Counted from the stretch's first letter, positions 9,664 through 18,598 are shown. The stretch is DNA of 64,000 nt from Chitinophaga sp. CF118 (GCF_900112615.1 NZ_FOMK01000001.1:1674001-1738000); one strand, 5' to 3'. Made by a program: numbers and translations. The notes: a model not told the origin generated them from the sequence alone.

Positions 9664-10110
9664 TTACTCTGATGCATACAAGGGACTACTCAGATCACAT
9701 AAATCAGGGCACGGTTTTGTAAAATCATAAATGTTGGATTCCCCTGCAACGAGCGTACATTCAGGGGATATCATATCCTCATCATTATGGTTCACGGGAA
9801 CGAGGACTACGCTTATCTCTGGTTTTTTATGTAAAAGAGGATCGGGCCCTATAAACTCCTGCTCCTTCTTTGTGAAATAAGCCCGAACACCTTTAGCGTC
9901 ATCTTTATGTTTTTCATAAAGCGCCATAATATCATCCATCGAGATATAAACGGCCCGGGGAACCATTGATTCGTCTATTTCATCGGGAACATTGTCTCTT
10001 ATAAATTTCCGCCACTCGGTAGTTCTCTCAATAGCCTCTATTTCGGAAATAGTATTCCCATCTATATGATGGTGGTGATGGTGGCCGTGGTGTTCATGTT
10101 TGTTCTCCAT
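9664..10110 (-). CDS. Soluble protein with N-terminal poly-histidine metal-binding tail
   Basis: The 148-aa protein begins with a tail of eight His in eleven residues (HEHHGHHHHHH, residues 5-15). Then comes a mixed alpha/beta body rich in acidic residues and a C-terminal CPDLCDLSSP segment with a CxxxC-like pair. The tail should bind Ni, Zn or Cu; similar tails occur in metallochaperones and metal-storage proteins. I recognise no domain in the body. The gene is 10 bp upstream of the membrane protein gene and divergent from the histidine kinase gene, with 230 bp between the starts. A metal-related role is an inference from composition only. Confidence 0.65.
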   Translation of the reverse strand: MENKHEHHGHHHHHHIDGNTISEIEAIERTTEWRKFIRDNVPDEIDESMVPRAVYISMDDIMALYEKHKDDAKGVRAYFTKKEQEFIGPDPLLHKKPEISVVLVPVNHNDEDMISPECTLVAGESNIYDFTKPCPDLCDLSSPLYASE

Positions 10111-10340
10111 AATGGTGTGGGTTTTAAGAGAATTGGTAAATGGCAGGATCTGCCAATGGGTATATATACTAAATGCAATATATTAATTAATTCCTGAAAA
10201 AACCACCCGGTATTACAATGCCATTCAGGAGATTCCTTTTATCGCGATAAATTATTAAATTGCAATACTAACCAATCCTATTCCATTTTTAGAATTATTC
10301 CTCACAAGACATGTAATGTTTCCTTTTTTAACCCGTCACA

Positions 10341-11120
10341 ATGCAACAGGTAACTGACAATATTTATGTGCTGGTTATTATTGCCATGACAGGTACATTT
10401 ATATTGGTTATTTCATTCCTGTTGCTCTATGTGTACAATCATAATAAAATATTGAAGCAAAAACAAATGCTGGACCAGACAGAGATAGCCCATCAGAAAA
10501 AATTAATGCTTACCATTTTTGAATCGCAGGAAGAAGAGAGAAAACGTATCGGGGGAGATTTACATGACAGTGTTGGTGCTGCACTCTCTTCACTGAGGCT
10601 AATTATTGACAGCAGGGATGACTTCATGCTGACTTCATTTAAGCAGGATTGCAAAAATATTATAGATAAGGTTATTACAGATACCCGCAACATTGCACAT
10701 AACCTTTCTCCTCCCACCCTCAGTCTGTACGGACTTTCAGAAGCAATAACAGAGCTGGCGGATATTGCATGCAAATCAGGAACCCTGGAAGTTATTATCG
10801 ATAACCAGGCAGAAGAATTACTGGAAACACTTCCTCATTCTATATCGCTTGGTATGTATAGAGTATTGGAAGAACTTATGACCAATACACTCCGGCATTC
10901 CTTTGCAAATACCGTTCATATAACCTTCAGAGCCACACCGGAACATCTCAGTATAATATATGCTGATAATGGTATCGGATATAATGAAGAGGATATCACT
11001 AAAGGAATGGGATTATTCAATATTACCAACCGCCTGCAGATAATAGATGCAACACACTGGATATCTACAGGCAGGGGTAAAGGATTTCGTATAAACATAC
11101 TCCTCAAAATATTACTATGA
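10341..11120 (+). CDS. NarX/DegS-type sensor histidine kinase
   Basis: The 259-aa protein has one N-terminal transmembrane helix (about residues 10-32), a coiled linker, a HisKA_3 dimerisation domain with the phospho-acceptor motif DLHDSVGAALSSL (H75), and a HATPase domain with N-box YRVLEELMTNTLRHS and G-box YADNGIGYN. It has no periplasmic sensor of any size, so it probably senses membrane state or a partner. Its stop overlaps the start of the LuxR-type regulator by 4 bp (ATGA), so translation is coupled and the two are a cognate pair. Confidence 0.9.
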   Translation: MQQVTDNIYVLVIIAMTGTFILVISFLLLYVYNHNKILKQKQMLDQTEIAHQKKLMLTIFESQEEERKRIGGDLHDSVGAALSSLRLIIDSRDDFMLTSFKQDCKNIIDKVITDTRNIAHNLSPPTLSLYGLSEAITELADIACKSGTLEVIIDNQAEELLETLPHSISLGMYRVLEELMTNTLRHSFANTVHITFRATPEHLSIIYADNGIGYNEEDITKGMGLFNITNRLQIIDATHWISTGRGKGFRINILLKILL

Positions 11121-11785
11121 ATAAAATAACAATCGGTATTGTCGATGACCACACACTTTTCAGACAAAGTCTTATCGCTTTATTGCAACAGGAAAGCTCC
11201 CTGGAAATACTGGCAGACGCGGCTAACGGGGCTCTCTTCCTGGAAAAAATAAAAGACCCGAAACTATTACCTGAAATAGCCCTGATAGATATTGATATGC
11301 CTGAAATGAATGGCATTGTGTTAAATGAACAGCTTCAGGCAAACTATCCGCAAGTGAAAGTGATCATACTTTCAGTCCATGCACAGGAAAGGCTTATCTC
11401 TACTATGATCGGTGCAGGGGCTGCTGCATATCTTCTAAAAAATTGTGATAAGGAAGAATTTACAAATGCAATCCATAGTGTGCACAAGAGCGGATTTTAT
11501 ATGAGTAAGGACGTGTTCAATGCTTTACAAAACACGAAGAAAAATTCAAAGCCCATCAGGAATATTAATGCCATACCTGTTGAACTGACAAACCGTGAAA
11601 CAGAAATACTAAAATTAATATGCGGTGAATTAAGTAATACGGCTATCGCTGAAAAACTATTTCTGAGCATACGTACAGTAGAAGGCCATCGTAACAATCT
11701 CCTGTTAAAAACAGGTTGCAGTAATACCGCTGGTCTTGTACTGTTTGCGGTGAAACATGGCATCTATACATTGGAACTAATGTAA
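11117..11785 (+). CDS. NarL/FixJ-family response regulator
   Basis: The 222-aa protein has a receiver domain (residues 1-125) with acidic pocket IVDDH, phospho-acceptor D58 in LIDIDMPEMNG and the conserved lysine in AYLLKN. A LuxR-type helix-turn-helix follows near the C-terminus (LTNRETEILKLICGELSNT, then IAEKLFLSIRTVEGHRNNLL). It is the output partner of the kinase upstream. Its stop codon is directly adjacent to the stop of the convergent tail-collar gene, with no room for a terminator, so read-through antisense to that operon is possible. Targets are not readable from sequence. Confidence 0.92.
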   Translation: MNKITIGIVDDHTLFRQSLIALLQQESSLEILADAANGALFLEKIKDPKLLPEIALIDIDMPEMNGIVLNEQLQANYPQVKVIILSVHAQERLISTMIGAGAAAYLLKNCDKEEFTNAIHSVHKSGFYMSKDVFNALQNTKKNSKPIRNINAIPVELTNRETEILKLICGELSNTAIAEKLFLSIRTVEGHRNNLLLKTGCSNTAGLVLFAVKHGIYTLELM

Positions 11786-12343
11786 TCACAAAGCATATCG
11801 CCCTGCGTAAATAATGTAGTTAACATAAATATTTTTAGGCCTTGTTTCTTCGCCCGAAAGAGCGGTCTTCCCGCTATCATCAGTATAAAGGCCGGTAGTA
11901 ACCGCGGGTGTTTTTGTTACCTGTGAAGCTGTACCTCCAGTTCCGCCGGCGGCATTGTTTCCCGGATAATTCGTATAATCATGTTCATGGGTCTGCACCA
12001 TACATAACTGTGTGGACCCAACGCCATCAGCAGTACCATTTGCAGGTGCTGTACGATTATTGTAACCGGGATCCTGTGTAGCATTCACTGCCAGCCCCCG
12101 GAGGAAATAACCACGATAATCCGGAAGATTAAAAGATCCATTGCTGCCCCCGTATGTATAGCCGATCACTCTAAACAGATCAGGGAAAACTGACTGCATA
12201 ATTGCAGATCCGTCACACAGAACCCATCCGGAATTATTTCTTACATCGGGGCCAAAGCTATATTCTCCACACATATAGGTCTGAGGATCTATATCACCTG
12301 CAAAAGCAATTATTGTCCCAAAAGGTAATAATGATGGTATCAT
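11786..12343 (-). CDS. Phage tail-collar domain protein
   Basis: The 185-aa protein shows the phage tail-collar signature. PFGTIIAFAG is followed by SGWVLCDGS, then FPDLFRVIGYTYGG and FNLPDYRGYFLRGL at residues 7-90. The glycine/threonine-rich C-terminal part ends RPKNIYVNYIIYAGRYAL. In phages the domain sits near the tail-fibre base; free bacterial versions are often annotated as microcystin-dependent or tail-fibre proteins. It has no signal peptide. It is the last gene of the seven-gene minus-strand operon and overlaps its upstream neighbour by 4 bp. No sheath, tube or baseplate gene is nearby, so it is not part of an ordinary prophage tail. Confidence 0.85.
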   Translation of the reverse strand: MIPSLLPFGTIIAFAGDIDPQTYMCGEYSFGPDVRNNSGWVLCDGSAIMQSVFPDLFRVIGYTYGGSNGSFNLPDYRGYFLRGLAVNATQDPGYNNRTAPANGTADGVGSTQLCMVQTHEHDYTNYPGNNAAGGTGGTASQVTKTPAVTTGLYTDDSGKTALSGEETRPKNIYVNYIIYAGRYAL

Positions 12344-14571
12344 GTTATCTGTTTTAAAAAAATTGGTAAATCCTGGCCGTCTTGTAATATAGTCATTGAA
12401 GTGGGGACTACAATATTCCAGGGTTCTCCAATCCTGACTTCACGATCTTCCATTCTTTCTATTTCATAACAATAGTTTAAATACTGTTCACTCACAGGCG
12501 ATGTTTTCTCTGCATTGATCCTGTATAAAAAGTTTAACACCTGCATCTCATAACCTCTTCTTACCGCCAACACTACTTTTGCGGACTCTGCTTCCAGGAA
12601 TTTATTAAACTCCGGATCACGGTATAACTCCTGATGGATATTATTCCACTCAGGACCAGACTCCTGCTGCACACAATATTTAAAAAATGTGTAGGTCATT
12701 TTATCCCATTCAAATGCCTGCTCAAAAAAACTCCAGGGGATATTACCATATGTTGCGAGCAATTGCATACACCCTCTCTTTAGTTCGCCTTTCTCAATCG
12801 TTCTTTGTAACATCCAGATCTCTTTCAGATCTTTCTTCTTAAAATATTCTTCCCGTAGTTTTTCATAAGTGATTACTACCAGCTGAAAGAACTGCACCTG
12901 CCATCTTTCATATACATCAGGAGCACAATTACAGGTTACATCTACATTAACAGTATAAAAATTGGCGTTACACATTACTGATACCGGTACAATAGGAGCT
13001 ACATTATTTAACACGATCTCTTCTGTACCTTTGCTCATAGATGAAGGGAATATGGGAGGGGATGAAGGCGCGTCTCCTAAAGCAGTTGGACTGGCATTGG
13101 AAAAGAAACTATCACCCACCATTCCAATCAGTTCTGTTCCACTGAATATATAACTGATCACTGCCTTTCCTGCAACATATCCATCCGGTATCCGTACAAA
13201 GGTATTTGCCTGTTGGGGCATGTTCTGCAATGTTACCAGTACGGACCTGTTGGCTTCGGGTGGCTGAGGAAAGTCTTTAATATTGTAATCCGATACATAC
13301 TGCAGATAGTTGTCCCTGGTGATGTCTCCATAGCTGAAAGCAGGAGGCAGGGATTTAGGTGGAGCAGGAATATTATATAAATTATCGCTGTTCCTGAAAG
13401 ATGCAGCCGGATCGGGTACACCAAATTCAATAATAATTCTGCGTCCGTAATTGATCAGCGAAGTACTGAACACTTTATTAACCCAGCGATAAATACCACG
13501 GATATTGGCATCGTTGCCGCGGTTGTCAATTTTATTAACATCAATACTCGTTTTACGGATCAACGCTGATCGTTCGTAACGACTGCTTACCTTCTGTTTC
13601 AGTTGATGAGATGCCCGGCCGGTAAGATTACGAACATACAGGAGCAGGTTATTTACGAGATCTTTTGTTGGTAGCGTTAATGTCCAGCCACCAGTTAATA
13701 CTTCGGATGTATTGCTGAATGTTTTTGTGATATTAGGATCGTACGAGAAAGTTTCATTATCGCTTGCCGCCAGTGTTCCTATTTCCTGGCCTATATCATA
13801 GCCTTCGGATTTAATCAGTTCCTCTTCCTCATTACTCGTTGTATCAATATTCTCTTTGTAGATGATCCTTTGCTCTTCCTCTTGTTTATCTGTATGTGTT
13901 TTAATCTGATACATCATCACATTCTCAACAAATGCGACGTCGCCCTCTTCATAACCGAGCAAAGACTGTTTAATCACGAGGAGTTCCCCAATACCCAGCA
14001 GACCGATATAACCCAGGCAAGCTACAGATGATGGAACACTAATATTACTGGCAGCGGCGAGCAGTGAATGATCAGGAACTATTTCATAGTTTTCAGGAAC
14101 TTCCCTTACCGGACGATCTGCTGGAGGTCTGATCGTCTTAAAATGACACAGATCGAAATAATTAATATTGTCAATGATCACCTCTTCATTATCATTATCA
14201 GGATAAGGAGGGTAAGGCGGAAAAGGTTCAATAGGAATAGGGATAGCTAACATTTCGTTATTATAATCATGCATTACTTCATTACCATATCTAAAAAGTC
14301 CCCAGATCTTATTGATCCGGTTTTGATTATCATATTGCAACAATAATGAACCGGACGCCGTATATGGGTGATTGATATTATCACTTTTAAGATCAAAGTT
14401 TATGATAGGATCAATCTTTCTGAAAACAGGTTCTTCATCAGGTCTGAAAAGGAAAAAGTATACTTCTACTTCCTGTACATTCTCATTGGCATCTATTTTC
14501 AGCCGGAATGTAAAGCCTGCTTTATCTACATAAATAGTATCTGAAATTGTATGTTTAAATGGAGGTAACAT
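12340..14571 (-). CDS. Large protein of unknown function in the tail-collar operon
   Basis: The 743-aa protein has no signal peptide and no motif I recognise. Residues 1-110 look like a beta-sandwich. A proline-rich spacer (PFPPYPPYPDND) follows near 118-130. A middle part (about 160-420) holds a hydrophobic segment (CLGYIGLLGIGELLVIKQSLLGY), an acidic EEEE-rich stretch and basic helices. A C-terminal helical part (about 560-720) contains two CNC/CNA cysteine segments. The layout suggests a structural or scaffold protein with beta head and helical body. It is translationally coupled to the collar gene (4-bp ATGA overlap). The name can only be hypothetical. Confidence 0.6.
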   Translation of the reverse strand: MLPPFKHTISDTIYVDKAGFTFRLKIDANENVQEVEVYFFLFRPDEEPVFRKIDPIINFDLKSDNINHPYTASGSLLLQYDNQNRINKIWGLFRYGNEVMHDYNNEMLAIPIPIEPFPPYPPYPDNDNEEVIIDNINYFDLCHFKTIRPPADRPVREVPENYEIVPDHSLLAAASNISVPSSVACLGYIGLLGIGELLVIKQSLLGYEEGDVAFVENVMMYQIKTHTDKQEEEQRIIYKENIDTTSNEEEELIKSEGYDIGQEIGTLAASDNETFSYDPNITKTFSNTSEVLTGGWTLTLPTKDLVNNLLLYVRNLTGRASHQLKQKVSSRYERSALIRKTSIDVNKIDNRGNDANIRGIYRWVNKVFSTSLINYGRRIIIEFGVPDPAASFRNSDNLYNIPAPPKSLPPAFSYGDITRDNYLQYVSDYNIKDFPQPPEANRSVLVTLQNMPQQANTFVRIPDGYVAGKAVISYIFSGTELIGMVGDSFFSNASPTALGDAPSSPPIFPSSMSKGTEEIVLNNVAPIVPVSVMCNANFYTVNVDVTCNCAPDVYERWQVQFFQLVVITYEKLREEYFKKKDLKEIWMLQRTIEKGELKRGCMQLLATYGNIPWSFFEQAFEWDKMTYTFFKYCVQQESGPEWNNIHQELYRDPEFNKFLEAESAKVVLAVRRGYEMQVLNFLYRINAEKTSPVSEQYLNYCYEIERMEDREVRIGEPWNIVVPTSMTILQDGQDLPIFLKQIT

Positions 14572-14591
14572 TCCGGCTTGAATTTTAAGGT

Positions 14592-15317
14592 TTATTTTAC
14601 GATAAGTGTGAGTGTGTTTTTCTCAACTGCATTTTCTTTGATTGTATACAGATCTATATGTGCTATTCCCGGTTCATCAGAAAAGTATTCCAGTTGTCCG
14701 TTATGAAAGCGTAACATGCCAGGACCATCCAGCAACAGTTTATACCATACCGGGATCTGAATATTTAGCCCCGTACTTTCTCCTACAGAAATCTCATGAC
14801 CGTGCTTTGAAAAGAAGCTTTCTGAGGGGGAATCTACCGCTGCATGTTCCTCATATCTGTGATTTAAAATCCGATACAGTTCCTTTATAAAGTCATTACA
14901 GGCAATAGCAGTGTTACCGACACTATGTACCCTTATCACCATATTAGCAACCAGGAACAGGCCATAGTACATCTCTTCAATATCATTCACATAGGCATTA
15001 CTGCCTAATATAGATGGTACTTTTCTGAACTCGCTCAGCGGACGCATATTTTGCTGTAATAGATGCTGGAACTGATTTTTGGCTTCCTCATAAGAAAATG
15101 ATTCTACCACATCCACTTTAAAAATTTCGTCGGATGCATTTGTGTTGACCCATACATATTGTTTTATAAATGAGTTTCCAGTATTATGAACCGGGGAAGT
15201 CTCCTGCATTTCCCATCCTGTAAATTCTTTTCCATTCATAAAATAATTATGAAAAAAAGTCTTCACATCTTTAGTATCCGGAGCTTCCCAGTGATGAATA
15301 TTAAATTGATTGTTCAT
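14592..15317 (-). CDS. Protein of unknown function in the tail-collar operon
   Basis: The 241-aa cytosolic-looking protein has two parts. Residues 1-155 are alpha/beta, with a helix-rich segment (SYEEAKNQFQHLLQQNM) and aromatic strands. Residues 165-241 look like an all-beta domain ending in DLYTIKENAVEKNTLTLIVK. I recognise no family. It sits 20 bp downstream of the transglutaminase-like gene and 20 bp upstream of the 743-aa gene, clearly within one transcript. The C-terminal beta domain may be structural. Confidence 0.6.
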   Translation of the reverse strand: MNNQFNIHHWEAPDTKDVKTFFHNYFMNGKEFTGWEMQETSPVHNTGNSFIKQYVWVNTNASDEIFKVDVVESFSYEEAKNQFQHLLQQNMRPLSEFRKVPSILGSNAYVNDIEEMYYGLFLVANMVIRVHSVGNTAIACNDFIKELYRILNHRYEEHAAVDSPSESFFSKHGHEISVGESTGLNIQIPVWYKLLLDGPGMLRFHNGQLEYFSDEPGIAHIDLYTIKENAVEKNTLTLIVK

Positions 15318-15335
15318 TTTTTTTTGATTTAGAGT

Positions 15336-16448
15336 TTAGCTGATCGATCTTAATTGTGCGGTAGTAGGTATCGGTAAACATCTGGGGCAACCATCCTGTT
15401 GCGATGTTGTGAGATACAACTTATAATCCGCCAGCGTTGTGCAGGTACCAAATGGCATATTCACAGGCAGATATCCACTGGGGGGAGCATTCTGCAGGGT
15501 AGTATCTATCTGCAGGCAGGCATCGTAAAGATTAGCATTACTATCACAGGGTACTTTCCAGGCAACTTCATGGTAACTGAAATATCCGTTAAACGGTACT
15601 GCCCAGACATGCCTGCCAATTGCGCGTATTATTCTGAGTGCAAAATCAAAACCCATTCTTGACTGCAATAACTGGCATCCCAGGATATTGCTGAAAGAGG
15701 ATACAATAGTTGCACAATCAGTGCAGTTCACCAACATTCCAAGGCCATACTGTCCATTTATTCTTTGAAGGAACTCCGTGCATCTGAAATTAGGATAAGC
15801 ATAATTAGTAGCCCCGTTAATAATGTCATATGCAATAACGGCAGGTGTTGGCTCTCCAAGATCATACACCTCTTCAGTTATTAATCGCTGTACTTCATCT
15901 GGAGTTGTTGCACCCTGGGCCCAACGGTTTGTTACGTCCAGCACATCTGTCCAGGGTAATTGTGTATCATTAGGATTGGTACTATTACTCCAGGGAGCGC
16001 TGGGTCTTGAAAGCAGGGTATATACCGTAAAGTTAGTAGTATCGATATATATCCAATCTCCATTTCCTTGCTTATACGACCATTGCCACCCTGTGTACAA
16101 TATATTTACGCCCGCAGATGCAAGGTTTGTTCCTGATAAAGAGAATGCGATATAATTGTTGTTAATGGTCACTACCTGTTCTGCCACCTGCCCTAACTCA
16201 TCCCCGCCTATAGCTTTTATCCTGACCGTGGTACCAGGAACATCGCAGGATAACTGCGCGTATATAGTGATTGTCTGACCCGCAGTGTCCTGGATGGAAT
16301 AGGCAGCCCTGGCATTCTGTCCATCCGTTTGGGGTGTCCATTCCGGAACTGAAATAGGTGTAGAATAATTCTTACGTATGGTCAATGCACTGGTGTTTAT
16401 TGCTCCCGGTGTATGGTTAAACGCAATTGCATGTATTTTGATTTTCAT
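15336..16448 (-). CDS. Transglutaminase-like Cys-His-Asp protein with beta domain
   Basis: The 370-aa protein has an N-terminal beta-sandwich-like region (about 1-150, internal strands such as YIAFSLSG and GWQWSYKQG). A C-terminal domain has residues in transglutaminase/papain order: C245 in VNCTDCATIVSSF, H293 in FSYHEVAWKV and D309 in LYDACLQID. The segment after the cysteine (SNILGC) matches the helix that follows the catalytic Cys in transglutaminase-core proteins. It could be a protease, cross-linker or deamidase. It has no signal peptide. Function is inferred from motif order; structure prediction would decide. It is a middle gene of the tail-collar operon. Confidence 0.55.
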   Translation of the reverse strand: MKIKIHAIAFNHTPGAINTSALTIRKNYSTPISVPEWTPQTDGQNARAAYSIQDTAGQTITIYAQLSCDVPGTTVRIKAIGGDELGQVAEQVVTINNNYIAFSLSGTNLASAGVNILYTGWQWSYKQGNGDWIYIDTTNFTVYTLLSRPSAPWSNSTNPNDTQLPWTDVLDVTNRWAQGATTPDEVQRLITEEVYDLGEPTPAVIAYDIINGATNYAYPNFRCTEFLQRINGQYGLGMLVNCTDCATIVSSFSNILGCQLLQSRMGFDFALRIIRAIGRHVWAVPFNGYFSYHEVAWKVPCDSNANLYDACLQIDTTLQNAPPSGYLPVNMPFGTCTTLADYKLYLTTSQQDGCPRCLPIPTTAQLRSIS

Positions 16449-16479
16449 TTTTTACAGTTGAATGATTGTAGGATATTTG

Positions 16480-17022
16480 TTAGCGGACATAAGGAATTTC
16501 CTGTTCTTCACCATTTATATTTAATGTTACCGAATCTCTTCCACCCTGGAATTCTATGTTCATTTCTCCACCATAAAGACCAGTAAAGAAGTTAAGAACA
16601 GGTTTGCCCCGGATCGCAGATATGGCAGCCTCCAGCCCCACGGCACCGCCTCCGTTTGCTATCACATCTGCCAGATAATATCTTTCCAATGTAACGTTAC
16701 CACCCCTGCTATCCGGATAGTAATTTTCATTTGTTCCCTGGTAAAACAAGGCTTGTAATTCGTTGGTATTATTCCATATGGAAGAACCGATCAGGAAAAC
16801 CGTTGTTATCGTTTTGCCGGCAATAAGACTAAACAAGTTTGAAGAAACATACCACAGGCTAAACGGAGTGATAACAACATGCCCACCTCCAATGGTTCCA
16901 TCCGAGCAGATACAGGTAACTGTAAGGCAGCTTGTAACTTTTGAATAGGCCAGTGCATTTGTATCTGTACTTTTTCCGTCAACGCTGTTATAAGCACATT
17001 CATGTAATATTATTTTTCCCAT
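16480..17022 (-). CDS. Small protein with CNF1/CheD-like Cys-His spacing
   Basis: The 180-aa protein is predicted mostly beta. Near the N-terminus, TSCLTVTC (C32) and GGGHVVI (H48) lie 16 residues apart on two adjacent strands. This resembles the Cys-His arrangement of the CNF1/CheD/YfiH deamidase-like fold, where a serine/glycine-cysteine turn is followed by His 15-17 residues later. The rest (SSNLFSLIAGKTITTVFLIGS, then LYGGEMNIEF) shows no further match I recognise. It lies 31 bp upstream of the transglutaminase-like gene. The deamidase idea is speculative; hypothetical protein is the safe name. Confidence 0.5.
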   Translation of the reverse strand: MGKIILHECAYNSVDGKSTDTNALAYSKVTSCLTVTCICSDGTIGGGHVVITPFSLWYVSSNLFSLIAGKTITTVFLIGSSIWNNTNELQALFYQGTNENYYPDSRGGNVTLERYYLADVIANGGGAVGLEAAISAIRGKPVLNFFTGLYGGEMNIEFQGGRDSVTLNINGEEQEIPYVR

Positions 17023-17059
17023 TTTCTTTTTTTGAGAGATTTAATAATCGATAATAGGT

Positions 17060-17677
17060 TTACAGGTTGATAAAATCCGACCAGGCCGTATTCCTGATCA
17101 CAAAGTCATAACCCAGGTTGGCTGTACCTCTCAATATTGCAGTCTTTCCTGATTGTATCACATCGGGAGAGAGCAACATTTCTCTGGCAGTAAATACACT
17201 CCCTTCCTCTATTTCCGGCCTTACCTTACTTATAAAGAGGTCGTCCTGTAAGACGAATTGTCGTAACCCGCCGGGCGATAAAGGAAAAGAGAAATAGACC
17301 TGTTTATTGCGGGTAATATTGATGTGGATCAGTCTTTCAACTTTTTTATCTACTTCAACCAATACATCGTTTCCCGAAGAGAATGTATCGGTAAGGAGCA
17401 GATTAATTTCCTGTGCGGATCTTACTACTCTGAAAACACCTTCACCATCTGTAATAGGGATCACTTCAGACTCATACAGGATATTTCCTCCCGGCGAATA
17501 ATAGGATATGAAAATCCCATATGACGGTCTGATATTTAACCTCGCCGCAGCCCCTATAGGAATATATGCCATCATCCAGGCATGCACATTAATATCGGAG
17601 ACTTCATCAGATTTTTTGTAAAGTGCTATACTTGTTTTAGGATCATCTGAGTGATTGAGAACGTATATGTATGACAT
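17060..17677 (-). CDS. Beta-rich protein, paralogue A of the tail-collar operon
   Basis: The 205-aa protein is predicted all-beta and aligns along its whole length with the 207-aa product of the first gene of the operon. Shared landmarks are an early (L/I)A(I/L)Y(Q/K)K segment, ITD.EG, DVAKKV/EVDKKV before a hydrophobic strand, SPG near the middle, and a (S/A)KV(R/K)PE segment. It then ends in a Q.G.TA...G...GY strand set. Sequence has diverged strongly, so the duplication is old. No signal peptide or catalytic motif. The role is unknown; a structural or binding subunit is possible. Confidence 0.6.
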   Translation of the reverse strand: MSYIYVLNHSDDPKTSIALYKKSDEVSDINVHAWMMAYIPIGAAARLNIRPSYGIFISYYSPGGNILYESEVIPITDGEGVFRVVRSAQEINLLLTDTFSSGNDVLVEVDKKVERLIHINITRNKQVYFSFPLSPGGLRQFVLQDDLFISKVRPEIEEGSVFTAREMLLSPDVIQSGKTAILRGTANLGYDFVIRNTAWSDFINL

Positions 17678-17804
17678 TCTGCAGGGGCATAAATCCGTCC
17701 GGCGGCTGATCGCAATACTGCATGAGAGTGGCTTTGCTGCACTACAGAGCAGGCATCACGAAACATTCCGCGCGGACGGACAGGTTAAAGATGATTGTTA
17801 GTGA
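17678..17804. other. GC-richer spacer with inverted repeat between paralogous genes
   Basis: This 127-bp gap is unusually long and GC-rich for the operon, whose other gaps are 37 bp or less or overlaps. It contains tccgtccg (17694-17701) and its reverse complement cggacgga (17773-17780), which could fold the spacer into one long hairpin. It might lower transcription or stabilise the upstream mRNA so that the first gene is expressed most. No U-tract is visible, so it is not called as a terminator. Confidence 0.35.
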
Positions 17805-18428
17805 TTAATTACCACATGGAGCAGTGGATAAACCATTTTGCACAGTGATGGTGTAGCCGGAATTAATGTCGCCGGTGATAGTGGCTGTCTGGCCGGGTTG
17901 TATAGCCACTTCTGAAGAGCTCAGTTCTTCTGCCACAAGAATACCGCCTTTAGTTACTTCAGGTTTTACTTTTGCAAGGTACAGGGTAGGAAGGATGCTG
18001 AAATCCTGTGAATCGCCCGGAGAAGTGGTTTGTGGAGGATAAACAACATCCCCACCGAGTGTGATACAAACATCTACTGACTGCGCCACTTTCTTTGCTA
18101 CATCAACCAGTACCTGGTTATCAGGATAATCTGTTGTTGAAGCGCTTAAGGTAATATCACTTCCTTCTTTGGATACCTGGTAAGCTCCTTCGTAATCAGT
18201 GATCTGGAGGCACTTGGTTTTGTAGTTGATTCCATCCTGATTGTAAATAACATGTACTGCATAATTTGACGGCACAGGTACATAAGCAGTAGTACCAATA
18301 CTTGGAGAAGCAGTACGCCATGCAGCTACTGTAAGGTCTGGCGTAGCAGAGAACTTTTGATAGATAGCCAGGTTTAAGTTGTCATTGTCGACAGTGTTGT
18401 TGATGATGTTAATCTGAGGAGTTGCCAT
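17805..18428 (-). CDS. Beta-rich protein, paralogue B, first gene of the tail-collar operon
   Basis: The 207-aa protein, MATPQINIINNTVDNDNLNL onwards, is all-beta by pattern, lacks a signal peptide and is the promoter-proximal gene of the operon. It is a diverged paralogue of the 205-aa product encoded next downstream. Its C-terminal half (PTLYLAKVKPEVTKGGILV, then GQTATITGDINSGYTITVQNG) aligns well with that protein. The 127-bp spacer between the two contains an inverted repeat and could allow the first protein to be made in excess, as expected for a major subunit. I recognise no known family. Confidence 0.6.
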   Translation of the reverse strand: MATPQINIINNTVDNDNLNLAIYQKFSATPDLTVAAWRTASPSIGTTAYVPVPSNYAVHVIYNQDGINYKTKCLQITDYEGAYQVSKEGSDITLSASTTDYPDNQVLVDVAKKVAQSVDVCITLGGDVVYPPQTTSPGDSQDFSILPTLYLAKVKPEVTKGGILVAEELSSSEVAIQPGQTATITGDINSGYTITVQNGLSTAPCGN

Positions 18429-18598
18429 TTTTTTTACTTTGTTTTTCTGTGAATAAAATTGTTACTGATAATGATGTTACTTTGTTTCCCTACTCTGTTA
18501 CTGGCTTTTCGGAACCGCCATTTTGTTTCGATCATTGAAGCTTCGTTTGACAGTTCAAAGTAAAGAAATGTGCAACTCCTGTATACGCGCAAAAACAC

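Noticed and set aside
11786..18428. Extracellular contractile injection system or prophage
   Set aside because: No sheath, tube, baseplate, ATPase, capsid or integrase genes are seen; only the collar domain is phage-like.
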